Shown here piece after piece: positions 25,841-34,986 of a stretch of 64,000 nt of DNA. The notes beneath the pieces were generated by a model. The model searched no databases. It was given only the letters and a program-made list of their open reading frames with translations, and was not told where the DNA came from. Numbering within the stretch: the stretch's first letter is position 1; each line of letters opens with the position of its first letter. Made by a program: the position numbers and the translations under genes. The stretch covers positions 245,589-309,588 of the forward strand of contig NZ_LMUK01000060.1 of assembly GCF_009766005.1 (NCBI RefSeq), given 5' to 3'. The stretch is from Bradyrhizobium sp. S69. GTDB taxonomy: Bacteria; Pseudomonadota; Alphaproteobacteria; Rhizobiales; Xanthobacteraceae.

Positions 25841-26959
25841 ATGGGACCATTTCCGCACGACGCCCCGGCCGCCATCATCAGCGCTGACAATCCGATGGGC
25901 ACCGACGGCTTCGAGTTCGTCGAATACGCCCATCCCAATCCTTCGGAGCTGCACGCGCTGTTCAAGCTGATGGGCTATGCGCCGGTGGCGCGCCACCGCA
26001 CCAAGAAGATCACTGTCTACCGGCAGGGCGACATCAATTATCTGGTCAACGAGGAGCCTGGAACCCACGGCTTTGCCTTCGTTGCAGCGCACGGACCGTG
26101 TGCGCCCTCGATGGCGTTCCGGGTGGTCGATGCGAAGCGGGCCTATGAACGCGCGCTGTCGCTGGGCGCCGAGCCGGCCGAGATTTCGGCCGAGCAAAAA
26201 ACGCTCGATGTCCCCGCGATCAAGGGCATCGGCGGCAGCCTGTTGTATTTCGTCGACCGCTACGGCGCCAAGGGCTCGGCCTATGATTCCGAGTTCGAAT
26301 GGCTGGCGGCGCAAAATCCGCGCCCCGAAGGCGCGGGGCTGTTTTATCTCGATCACCTCACCCATAACGTCCATCGCGGTCGCATGGATGTATGGACCGG
26401 CTTCTATGAAAAACTGTTCAATTTCCGCCAGATCCGCTTCTTCGACATCGAGGGACGCGCGTCGGGCCTGTTCTCGCGTGCGTTGACCAGCCCCGAGGGC
26501 AAAATCCGGATTCCGATCAACGAGGATGCCGGCGATTCCGGCCAGATCGAGGAATATCTCAACGTCTATCGCGGCGAGGGCATCCAGCATATTGCCTGCG
26601 GCGCCAGGGATATCTATCGCACCGTCGAAACGCTGCGCGCCGACGGCCTGCCGTTCATGCCGTCGCCGCCCGAGACCTATTTCGAGAAGATCGACAACCG
26701 CCTGCCCAGTCATGGCGAGGACGTCGCGCGGCTGCGACGTGACGGCATCCTGATCGACGGTGAGGGCGTGGTCGATGGCGGGCACACCAAGGTGCTGCTG
26801 CAGATCTTCTCCGCCAACGCGATCGGACCGATCTTCTTCGAGTTCATCCAGCGCAAGGGCGACGACGGTTTCGGTGAAGGCAATTTCAAGGCGCTGTTCG
26901 AATCGATCGAGGAAGACCAGATCAGGCGCGGCGTGCTGAAGGTGGATAACGCGGCATAG
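25841..26959 (+). CDS. hppD: 4-Hydroxyphenylpyruvate dioxygenase
   Basis: This Fe(II) enzyme turns 4-hydroxyphenylpyruvate into homogentisate, feeding hmgA and fahA. The 372-residue product has two vicinal-oxygen-chelate halves: GFEFVEYAHPNPSELHALF near the start and LDHLTHNVHRGR at about 166-177, which carries the first metal His. GIQHIACGARDI (second His) and FFEFIQRKGDDGFGEGNF (Glu) complete the triad. ATG at 25841 follows a purine-rich CAGGAGATT and matches the family length. An open frame upstream of it is not part of the protein. Confidence 0.96.
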   Translation: MGPFPHDAPAAIISADNPMGTDGFEFVEYAHPNPSELHALFKLMGYAPVARHRTKKITVYRQGDINYLVNEEPGTHGFAFVAAHGPCAPSMAFRVVDAKRAYERALSLGAEPAEISAEQKTLDVPAIKGIGGSLLYFVDRYGAKGSAYDSEFEWLAAQNPRPEGAGLFYLDHLTHNVHRGRMDVWTGFYEKLFNFRQIRFFDIEGRASGLFSRALTSPEGKIRIPINEDAGDSGQIEEYLNVYRGEGIQHIACGARDIYRTVETLRADGLPFMPSPPETYFEKIDNRLPSHGEDVARLRRDGILIDGEGVVDGGHTKVLLQIFSANAIGPIFFEFIQRKGDDGFGEGNFKALFESIEEDQIRRGVLKVDNAA

Positions 26960-26966
26960 ATATCCC

Positions 26967-27100
26967 GTAGGGTGGGCAAAGCCACCGGGTCGCGCGAATG
27001 CGCGCCCGATGACAGGCTCCGCGTGCCCACCATCTTCGTCATCAAGCGATCCGCTATTGATATGGTGGGCACGGCGCAAGAGCGCCTTTGCCCACCCTAC
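26967..27100. repeat. Palindromic repeat (GTAGGGTGGGCAAAG arms)
   Basis: GTAGGGTGGGCAAAG and CTTTGCCCACCCTAC are perfect 15-base inverted ends, and CGTGCCCACCAT and ATGGTGGGCACG are inner inverted arms. It lies just past the hppD stop. Confidence 0.9.
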
Positions 27101-27110
27101 AGGCCTGACC

Positions 27111-27272
27111 GTCATCCCCGGGATGAACGCAATTGCGTTCACCCGTGAGGTGCGCGCTCTTTCTTGCGCGCCTCGAAGGATGTTGTTCAGCATTGTGTTT
27201 GCGGCCATCCTTCGAGGCTCGCACCGGACAGCGCAAGTGCGCTGCCGGGAGAGCTCGCACCTCAGGATGACG
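27111..27272. repeat. Palindromic repeat (GAGGTGCG...CATCCTTCGAGG family)
   Basis: GTGAGGTGCGCGCTCTTTC and GAGCTCGCACCTCAGGATGA are outer arms, and CGCCTCGAAGGATG and CATCCTTCGAGGC inner arms. It is a relative of the element at 3598-3706. Together with the previous element it fills the hppD-CoA-transferase gap. Confidence 0.8.
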
Positions 27273-27287
27273 GTGTGTTTGCGGTAA

Positions 27288-28415
27288 TTACTTCCCCGCG
27301 CCCCACTCGCCCGTCAACTCGGCGATATCCGCTTTCGCCGCATCCCGAATCACGGACGGCGTGCGCGAAAATCGCGGCGCGGGCGCCGGCTGGGTGACGC
27401 CGTGGCGCGTGACGAAGGTCTCGCGCGCCGCCATATGCGGATGGTGCGGCGCTTCCTGCATGGTCAGGATCGGCGCAAAGCAGATGTCGGTGCCTTCCAT
27501 GATCTTGCACCACTCGTCACGGCTCTTGGTCTTGAATACCTCGACCAGTTTCTGCTTCAGCCCCGGCCAGCCGTCGCGGTCCATCTGCGCATCGAAGCAG
27601 GCTTCGGACAGGCCGGCGCGGTCGCGCAGCAGCGCGTAGAATTGTGGCTCGATCGAGCCGATCGAGACGAACTGGCCGCACGCGCATTCATAGACGCCAT
27701 AAAAATGCGCGCCGCCGTCGAGGAGGTTGGTCTCGCGCTCATCGGTCCAGCGTCCCGCGGCCGCCAGATCGAAGAACATCGACATCAGCGACGCCGCGCC
27801 GTCGCACATCGCGGCGTCGACCACCTGGCCCTTGCCGGATTTTTTTGCTTCCAGCAGCGCTGCGAGCACGCCGACCACGAGATAGAGCGCGCCGCCGCCG
27901 AAATCGCCGACCAGATTGAGCGGCGGCACCGGCCTCTCCTTGGTACCGATCGCGGCCAGCGCGCCGGTGACCGAGATATAATTGATGTCATGGCCGGCGG
28001 CCTGCGCCAGCGGGCCTTCCTGACCCCATCCGGTCATGCGGCCGTAAACCAGACGCGGATTGCGCGCCAGCACCATTTCGGGTCCGAGCCCCAGCCGCTC
28101 CATCACGCCGGGACGAAAGCCTTCGACCAGCGCGTCGGCATGGGCCAAGAGATCCAGCGCTTGCGCGATCGATGCCTTGTCCTTGAGGTCGAGTTCGACC
28201 ACCTTCCGCCCGCGCCCGGCGACCGATTTCAGATTCTTCTTGGCACCGACGCGATCGAGCGTGACGACCTCCGCGCCCATGTCGGCCAGCATCATGCAGG
28301 CAAAGGGACCGGGGCCGATGCCGGCGAATTCGACGATGCGAACGCCTGCCAGCGGGCCGGAGGCATGGGTGGCGACTTGCGGGGCTGATTTATCGAGCAC
28401 GTTGTTTTTTTCCAT
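27288..28415 (-). CDS. CaiB/BaiF CoA-transferase family protein (alpha-methylacyl-CoA racemase-like)
   Basis: This 375-residue family III CoA-transferase/racemase has the N-terminal GVRIVEFAGIGPGPFACMML and AEVVTLDRV. Then come LDLKD, VEGFRPGVMERLGLGPE, GRMTGWGQEGPLAQAAGHDINYISVTGAL (catalytic His/Asp region) and VGDFGGGALYLVVGVL. The GHDINY segment is close to the racemase branch, so epimerisation of 2-methylacyl-CoA is the best guess. CoA transfer cannot be excluded. ATG at 28415 is chosen because AGGAAA precedes it; an upstream in-frame extension has no family match. It is transcribed in the same direction as the cox genes, but separated by a repeat and terminator-like hairpin. Confidence 0.88.
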   Translation of the reverse strand: MEKNNVLDKSAPQVATHASGPLAGVRIVEFAGIGPGPFACMMLADMGAEVVTLDRVGAKKNLKSVAGRGRKVVELDLKDKASIAQALDLLAHADALVEGFRPGVMERLGLGPEMVLARNPRLVYGRMTGWGQEGPLAQAAGHDINYISVTGALAAIGTKERPVPPLNLVGDFGGGALYLVVGVLAALLEAKKSGKGQVVDAAMCDGAASLMSMFFDLAAAGRWTDERETNLLDGGAHFYGVYECACGQFVSIGSIEPQFYALLRDRAGLSEACFDAQMDRDGWPGLKQKLVEVFKTKSRDEWCKIMEGTDICFAPILTMQEAPHHPHMAARETFVTRHGVTQPAPAPRFSRTPSVIRDAAKADIAELTGEWGAGK

Positions 28416-28541
28416 TGAACGTTTCCTGCCAAAATAGTCTCGCCTTAGAGGCGGCATAGCAAGCGTCAATTGGTCGGAATATGACCAAATGCAGAGCGGC
28501 GCGCATCGCTGCGCGCCGCTTGCATGGTTCAAGATGGGATA

Positions 28542-28614
28542 GAGCATGATCCGGAAAAGTGGGTACCGGTTTTCCCGCGGGACAAACGCGAAGCGTTTGC
28601 CCGGAGATCATGCT
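28542..28614. repeat. Palindromic repeat (AGCATGATCCGGAAAAGTGG family)
   Basis: AGCATGATC (28542-28550) and GATCATGCT (28606-28614) are the outer inverted arms, with CCGGTTTTCC and AAACGCGAAGCGTTT in between. From memory this is a widely scattered Rhizobiales intergenic palindrome. Confidence 0.8.
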
Positions 28615-28625
28615 TAAATAAAGGG

Positions 28626-28652
28626 ATAGAGCGGGATAACATCCCGCTCTAT
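28626..28652 (-). terminator. Hairpin terminator of the cox operon (coxM side)
   Basis: ATAGAGCGGGAT (28626-28637) and ATCCCGCTCTAT (28641-28652) form a perfect 12-bp stem with a 3-base loop. It starts three bases past the coxM stop. On the minus strand it is followed by CCCTTTATTT, an imperfect T-tract. Confidence 0.65.
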
Positions 28653-28655
28653 AGC

Positions 28656-29456
28656 TCAGCCGGCTTCGGCGACCGCGCGTTGCGCCATTACCTTGATCAG
28701 ATTGGCGCGATAGGCCGCCGATCCGTGAATATCGGTCAACAACCCGCCGGCGGAAATCTTGATACTGTCGAGCGCTGCCGCCGACCAGTTGGCCTTCAAG
28801 GCCGCCTCGATCGCCGGTACTCGCATGACGCCGTTTTCCGATGCACCCGTCGCGGCGACCCGGACGTCTCCCGCCTTGGTGCGGGCGACGAACACGCCGG
28901 TCAGCGCGAAACGCGATGCGGGATGCCGCATCTTGGCATAACCCGCCTTGGCTGGAACCGGGAATGCGACCTGGGTGATGATCTCGCCATCCTCAAGCGC
29001 GGTCGTGAACAGGCCCTTGAAGAAATCATCCGCCGATATCGAGCGCTTGTTGGTCTTCACGGTTGCGCCGAGCGCCAGCAAGGCCGCCGGAAAATCCGCG
29101 GCCGGGTCGTTGTTGGCGATCGAACCGCCGATGGTTCCGCGATGACGCACGGCGGGATCGCCGAGCACCGAGGTGAGGTAGGCAATTGCCGGGATCGATC
29201 TCTTTACATCAGCACTGTGCATGATGTCGAAATAGGTCGTCGCGGCCTTGATGGTCAGCGTATCGCTGGACGCTTCGATGCCGACCAGATCCTTGATCCG
29301 CGCGAGATCGATCACGTCGGAGGGTGCCGCCAGCCGCTGCTTCATCACCGGGATCAAAGTGTGGCCACCGGCGAGATATTTCGAGTCCGAGCCCTTGGCG
29401 AACAGTGCCGCGGCTTCGTCGACCGAGGAGGCGCGATGATAGGATGTCTCGTACAT
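28656..29456 (-). CDS. coxM: FAD-binding medium subunit, CO-dehydrogenase/xanthine-dehydrogenase family
   Basis: This 266-residue FAD subunit passes electrons from the iron-sulfur clusters to an acceptor. AGGHTLIPVMKQRL at about 31-45 and the TIGGSIANNDPAADFPAAL segment at about 110-128 are the two FAD-binding motifs of the family. I place the start at ATG 29456, 14 bases after the coxL stop, because the frame open upstream overlaps coxL and is not conserved. It is last in the S-L-M order typical of form II enzymes. The symbol is by family analogy. Confidence 0.88.
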   Translation of the reverse strand: MYETSYHRASSVDEAAALFAKGSDSKYLAGGHTLIPVMKQRLAAPSDVIDLARIKDLVGIEASSDTLTIKAATTYFDIMHSADVKRSIPAIAYLTSVLGDPAVRHRGTIGGSIANNDPAADFPAALLALGATVKTNKRSISADDFFKGLFTTALEDGEIITQVAFPVPAKAGYAKMRHPASRFALTGVFVARTKAGDVRVAATGASENGVMRVPAIEAALKANWSAAALDSIKISAGGLLTDIHGSAAYRANLIKVMAQRAVAEAG

Positions 29457-29470
29457 GATCGTGCTCCCTG

Positions 29471-31816
29471 TTATGCGTTGCCGTGGATGGCGTGCCACAC
29501 CCGGTCGGGCGTCGCCGGCATCTCGAGTTTGTTGTTGTCGATCGCGTCCGTGATGGCGTTGATTACGGCAGCCGATGCACCGATCGCGCCGGCCTCGCCG
29601 CAGCCCTTGACGCCGAGCGGGTTGCCCGGACACAGCGTCGGGGTGTGCGACAGCTTGAACGACGGCAGATCGTCGGCGCGCGGCATCGCGTAGTCCATGA
29701 ACGACGCGGTCACGAGCTGGCCGCTGGTGTCGTAGATGGCATGTTCGAGCAGCGCCTGGCCGATGCCTTGGGCGAGGCCGCCATGGACCTGGCCCTCGAC
29801 GATCATCGGGTTGATCAGCCGGCCGAAATCGTCGGCGGCGACGAAGTTGATGAAGCTGGTCTTGCCGGTGCCGGGATCGACCTCGAGTTCGCAGATGTAG
29901 GCGCCGGCCGGGAAGGTGAAGTTGGTCGGGTCGTAGAACGCGGTCTCCTTCAGGCCCGGCTCCATACCATCGGGCAGATTGTGCGCGGTGTAGGCGGCGA
30001 GCGCGACCATCGGCAGCGCGATCGATTTGTCGGTGCCGGCGACCTTGAACTCGCCGTTTTCGATGATGATGTCGCCTTCGGACGCCTCCAATAGATGCGC
30101 CGCGATTTTCTTGCCTTTGGCTTCGACCTTTTCCATCGCCTTGATGATGGCGGTGCCACCGACCGCGATCGAGCGCGAACCATAGGTTCCCATGCCGAAC
30201 TGCACCTTGTCGGTGTCGCCATGGACGATCTGCACCTGGCTGATCGGCACGCCGATCCGCTCCGCGATCAGTTGCGCGAAGGTGGTCTCGTGGCCCTGGC
30301 CATGGCTGTGCGATCCCGTCAGCACTTCGATGGTGCCGACCGGATTGACGCGGATTTCCGCCGACTCCCACAGGCCGACGCCGGCCCCCAAGCTACCGAC
30401 CGCCTTCGACGGCGCGATGCCGCAGGCTTCGATGTAGCAGGAGACGCCGATGCCGCGCAGCTTGCCCGCCGACTTGGCGGCGGCCTTGCGCGCCGGGAAC
30501 CCGGCGTAGTCGATCGCCTTCATCGCCACGTCCAGCGACACGTTGAAGTCACCGATGTCGTAGGCCATGATTACCGGCGTCTGATGCGGGAATTGCGTGA
30601 TGAAGTTCTTGCGGCGCAATTCGGTCGGATCGACCTTCAACTGCCGCGCCGCGGTCTCCAGCATGCGCTCCAGCAAATAACTTGCCTCGGGCCGGCCCGC
30701 GCCGCGATAGGCATCGACCGGCGTGGTGTTGGTATAGACGCCCATCACCTCGGCATAGATCGCCGGAATATTGTATTGGCCCGACAGCAGGGTCGCGTAG
30801 AGATAGGTCGGCACCGCCGACGAGAACAGCGACATATAGGCGCCGAAATTGGCGTAGGTCTTGACCCGCAGCGCGATGATCTTGTTGTCCTTGTCGAACG
30901 CCATCTCGGCTTTCGAGACGTGATCGCGGCCATGCGCGTCGGTGAGGAAGGACTCGGTGCGGTCGCCGGTCCATTTCACCGGGCGTCCGACTTTCTTCGA
31001 GGCCCACAACGCCACCATCTCTTCCGGGTAGACGTAGATCTTCGAGCCGAAGCCGCCGCCGACGTCGGGCGCGATCACCCGCAGTTTGTGTTCCTGGGCG
31101 ACATTGTAGAACGCCGACAGTATGAGACGGGCGACGTGCGGATTCTGCGACGTGGTGTGGAGTGTGAAATGCTCCTCGGCTTCGTTGTATTCGGCGATCG
31201 CCGCGCGCGGCTCCATCGGGTTAGGCGCCAGACGATTATTGGTGAGATCCATCGTCACCATATTGGCGGCCTTGCTGAAGGCATCCTTGACCGCCGCTTC
31301 GTCGCCGATCGCCCAGTCATAGACCACATTGCCCGGCGCTTCCGGATGCAGTTGCGGCGCGCCCGGCTTCATCGCCGATATCACGTCGGCGACCGCGGGA
31401 AGCTGCTCATATTCGATCACCACGGCTTCCGCCGCGTCCTTGGCCAGGTTCTTGGTCTCGGCGATCACCACGGCGACCGCCTGGCCGACAAAACGCACGG
31501 TTTCCGGCGCCATCGCCGGCCACGCGCCCATCTTCATCGGGGTGCCGTCCTTGGAGGTGATCGCCCAGCCGCAGATCAAATTGCCGATCTTGTCGTCGAC
31601 GATCTGCTGGCCGGTCAGCACGCCGACCACGCCGGGCATTTCCATCGCCGCGGATGAATCGATGCGCTTGACCTTGGCGTGCGCGTGGGGGCTGCGGATG
31701 AAATGGGCGTGGGTCATGCCCAGCACCTTGATGTCGTCGACGTAGCGGCCCTTGCCGGTGATGAAACGTCGGTCTTCCTTGCGCACAACGCTTGCGCCAA
31801 TGCCTTCAACGCCCAT
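29471..31816 (-). CDS. coxL: Molybdopterin-binding large subunit, form II CO-dehydrogenase-like
   Basis: This 781-residue catalytic subunit of a molybdenum hydroxylase carries the active-site loop AYRGAGR at 369-375. This is the form II signature; true form I CO dehydrogenases have AYXCSFR with a catalytic Cys. Other landmarks are DVGGGFGSK (about 251-259), TGSHSHGQGHETTF and the C-terminal GCGEAGAIG with the catalytic Glu. Because the form I Cys is absent, CO may not be the substrate, and aldehyde or N-heterocycle oxidation is possible. GGGAGA precedes the ATG. The operon is coxS-coxL-coxM. MoeA at 52.2 kb could help supply the cofactor. Confidence 0.92.
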   Translation of the reverse strand: MGVEGIGASVVRKEDRRFITGKGRYVDDIKVLGMTHAHFIRSPHAHAKVKRIDSSAAMEMPGVVGVLTGQQIVDDKIGNLICGWAITSKDGTPMKMGAWPAMAPETVRFVGQAVAVVIAETKNLAKDAAEAVVIEYEQLPAVADVISAMKPGAPQLHPEAPGNVVYDWAIGDEAAVKDAFSKAANMVTMDLTNNRLAPNPMEPRAAIAEYNEAEEHFTLHTTSQNPHVARLILSAFYNVAQEHKLRVIAPDVGGGFGSKIYVYPEEMVALWASKKVGRPVKWTGDRTESFLTDAHGRDHVSKAEMAFDKDNKIIALRVKTYANFGAYMSLFSSAVPTYLYATLLSGQYNIPAIYAEVMGVYTNTTPVDAYRGAGRPEASYLLERMLETAARQLKVDPTELRRKNFITQFPHQTPVIMAYDIGDFNVSLDVAMKAIDYAGFPARKAAAKSAGKLRGIGVSCYIEACGIAPSKAVGSLGAGVGLWESAEIRVNPVGTIEVLTGSHSHGQGHETTFAQLIAERIGVPISQVQIVHGDTDKVQFGMGTYGSRSIAVGGTAIIKAMEKVEAKGKKIAAHLLEASEGDIIIENGEFKVAGTDKSIALPMVALAAYTAHNLPDGMEPGLKETAFYDPTNFTFPAGAYICELEVDPGTGKTSFINFVAADDFGRLINPMIVEGQVHGGLAQGIGQALLEHAIYDTSGQLVTASFMDYAMPRADDLPSFKLSHTPTLCPGNPLGVKGCGEAGAIGASAAVINAITDAIDNNKLEMPATPDRVWHAIHGNA

Positions 31817-31905
31817 GTCCTGATCTCCCTACCGGAGTTTTTGATGTCCGCCTGTTTTCATCAAAACGAGGCGGTCTTGAATTGGTAGCTTTTCGCCGGC
31901 GGCAG

Positions 31906-32391
<486 letters not shown>

Positions 32392-32690
32392 GCTGGTACC
32401 TCCCGATGATTTTTAATTAGTCCAATTAGAAGGACGGCAGCGAAACTTTGCAACTAGGAACTTCGTCGCGGAAGCTGTTGCAGCGCGGCCCAGACCGAAT
32501 GATTTCCTCCTGCCGGGTCCTTGTACCGGGCGATCAGGCGGTTTTCTGCCCCGAGACCGGCCCCGGCCGCAACCTGGAGATGAGGGCGCTTACGTAAATT
32601 TACGGCCCTTTATCCATTGTGTTCTAGCTTACCACCCGGGGTCGGCGCGCGTTCGCGCGGCCTTGCGACAAAGCAATACGGGGGGTCAAG
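32392..32690. other. Intergenic region between divergent coxS and chemoreceptor genes
   Basis: About 300 bases that should contain both promoters. A short AT-rich inverted pair (TAATT ... AATTA, near 32415-32430) is the only feature I see; it is too weak to call an operator. Confidence 0.4.
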
Positions 32691-34736
32691 GTGGGGTCGT
32701 CGAGGCGTGTCAGGCTACAATCGCCGTCCGTGAGGCTTCCAAGCTTACGGTTTCGCGGCAAAATCATGCTCGGCTTTGCCGTCGTGCTGGCGATCACCGC
32801 CGTCAGCATGGGCTTCGCTTATTTGGGCTTCGAGGACGTTTCCGCCGGGGTGGCCTCCTACCGAAAGAGCGTTTCGGAAGCCGATCTGGCGCGCAACATC
32901 GACCGCGAGCTGATCTCCTATCGTGGCCTGGCGCGCTATTATGTGGTGACCGGGAAAGAAGACGACGGCAAAGCAGCCCTGAAGGCCGAAGCTGATCTTA
33001 AAGGTGTCATCGAGCAGGCGATGAAGGGCACCACGAACCCCGCTGCGCTCGACCAGATCACGCGCCTTGCCAGGGAATTCGGTGCCTTCACCAAGATTTT
33101 CGCTGAAATTCTAAAGGTCAAGAACGACAGCACCCTGGTCGCGCAAAACCAGCTCGCGCGCGGCGGCAATATGTTGAAATACAAGCTCGACGAACTCGTC
33201 GGCAACGCCGGGGAAGCCGAGCTTCCCGCCGTCGAACTCGGCGTCAAGCAGGTGATCGCGCAATATCAGGCGATGACCGCGCTTGCCAATATGTTCGTCG
33301 TCAATTCGGATCAGACCGTCGCCACCAGCGCGTTGGCGCGGCTCAAATTCGTCGAGAACTCGCTGCACGCGATCTCGACCCCCGACGACAAGATCGTCGC
33401 GGGCCTCAAGGAAGCCTCCAGGCTGATGGTGGAATACGGGCAGGCCCTGAGCAGACTGGTGGAAAATTCCAAGTCGATCGAGGAATTGACCGGTGAAATG
33501 ACCGACTCTGCCGCCGCGATCATGAAGGGCTCGGGCGCGATGAAGGCGGATCTGGTCGCCGATCAGCAACGGCTCGAGGCCTATTCGGATGCAACCATCG
33601 CCCGGACCGAACGGCTGATCGTGATGCTCGCGGCCGGCGGCTTCCTGCTCGGCGCTGCGCTCGCGACCTTGCTGGGCAAGGGCATCTCCCGACCGATGAT
33701 CGCGATGTGCAAGGCGATGCGCGAACTCGCGGGCGGCAATTTCGACGTCGTGCTGCCGGGTCTCGGCCGCAAGGATGAACTCGGCGAGATGGCGGCTGCA
33801 GTCGAGGAATTCAAACTACAGGCGGTCGCCAAGGCCGAGCGCGATGCGGCGACCCAGGAAGCCCAGAACAGAGCGAGCAGTGCTGCGCGCCGCACCGAAC
33901 TGATCAGCTTCGCCGATGAATTCGAGGCCGCGGTCGGCGCCATCGTGTCGAACGTTTCGGCCTCCGCCGTGCAACTCGAATCGGCGGCGGGAACCTTGAC
34001 CCGCACAGCCGAGACCACCCAGAGCCTGTCCAGCAGGGTCGCAGGTTCGTCGGAGCAAGCGTCCAGCAACATGCAATCGGTCGCCTCCGCCACCGAAGAG
34101 CTGTCCACGTCGGTCGATGAAATCGGCAAGCGGGTCCGCGAATCCAACCGCATTGCCGAGGCCGCGGTGCTGCAGGCGCAGCAGACCGATGGCCGAATCG
34201 GCAAGTTGTCGCGCGCGGCGCAGGAAATCGGCGACGTCGTCAAATTGATCACCGCGATCGCCGAGCAGACCAATTTGCTGGCGCTCAACGCCACCATCGA
34301 AGCTGCCCGTGCCGGTGACGCCGGACGCGGCTTTGCCGTCGTTGCCTCCGAGGTCAAGTCGCTGGCGAGCCAGACCGCCAAGGCCACCGACGAGATCTCC
34401 TCGCATATCCTGGGCATGCAGGGCGCGACCCAGGAATCGGTCGCGGCGATCAAGGAGATCGGCGGCACCATCAGCCAGATCTCCGGGATCGCTTCGTCGA
34501 TCTCGACCGCGGTAGAACAGCAAAGCGCGGCGACGCAGGAAATCGCCCGCAGCGTTCAGAATGTTGCGAAGGGCACCGACGAAGCCGCGGCCGACATCAT
34601 GGAAGTCAACCGCGGCGCCACCGAAACCGGTTCAGCTTCCGAAGAGGTGCTGAACTCGGCCCGCACGCTGTCGACCGAAAGCACGCGACTGCGCGCAGAA
34701 CTCGACCGCTTCATGGCCAACATCCGCGCGGCATAA
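32691..34736 (+). CDS. Methyl-accepting chemotaxis protein
   Basis: This 681-residue transmembrane chemoreceptor has TM1 at about 27-47, a long all-helical periplasmic sensor (about 50-300), TM2 at about 303-325, HAMP at about 326-380 and a cytoplasmic signalling hairpin. The hairpin tip TNLLALNATIEAARAGDAGR is well conserved. The helical sensor, with no Cache-like beta elements, suggests a four-helix or HBM-type module, so small organic acids or amino acids are possible ligands. The start is uncertain: GTG 32691 or GTG 32730. It stands alone, with no che genes visible nearby. Confidence 0.93.
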   Translation: MGSSRRVRLQSPSVRLPSLRFRGKIMLGFAVVLAITAVSMGFAYLGFEDVSAGVASYRKSVSEADLARNIDRELISYRGLARYYVVTGKEDDGKAALKAEADLKGVIEQAMKGTTNPAALDQITRLAREFGAFTKIFAEILKVKNDSTLVAQNQLARGGNMLKYKLDELVGNAGEAELPAVELGVKQVIAQYQAMTALANMFVVNSDQTVATSALARLKFVENSLHAISTPDDKIVAGLKEASRLMVEYGQALSRLVENSKSIEELTGEMTDSAAAIMKGSGAMKADLVADQQRLEAYSDATIARTERLIVMLAAGGFLLGAALATLLGKGISRPMIAMCKAMRELAGGNFDVVLPGLGRKDELGEMAAAVEEFKLQAVAKAERDAATQEAQNRASSAARRTELISFADEFEAAVGAIVSNVSASAVQLESAAGTLTRTAETTQSLSSRVAGSSEQASSNMQSVASATEELSTSVDEIGKRVRESNRIAEAAVLQAQQTDGRIGKLSRAAQEIGDVVKLITAIAEQTNLLALNATIEAARAGDAGRGFAVVASEVKSLASQTAKATDEISSHILGMQGATQESVAAIKEIGGTISQISGIASSISTAVEQQSAATQEIARSVQNVAKGTDEAAADIMEVNRGATETGSASEEVLNSARTLSTESTRLRAELDRFMANIRAA

Positions 34737-34986
34737 AAACTCGTTCCCAGCGCAGCTCGCATCATCGTCTCGGCATCTGGGCCGAGACGACGGCGAATGG
34801 CGTCATCGACGCGCGTCGCTGCTACAACGAATTGCACCACAAAATCAGCCTGCGGTCATACCGCGATGCGGGAACCCTGACCGCGCGCGGGCGTTGTCGC
34901 GTGTGGCAATCGTCATGATGGCTGCGATCACATTCTGAGAACCTTGGAACGGCGTGTTCCGGGGTGTTTCTCATTGGCAAATTGGC

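Noticed and set aside
25748..27208. Minus-strand open frame of 486 codons across hppD
   Set aside because: Shadow of hppD on the opposite strand; Arg/Asp/Ala-rich without a fold.
29457..30371. N-terminal extension of the coxM frame
   Set aside because: It lies inside coxL in another frame; the coxM family N-terminus begins at 29456.
30095..31657. Plus-strand open frame of 520 codons across coxL
   Set aside because: Antisense shadow; CoxL has full family motifs on the other strand.
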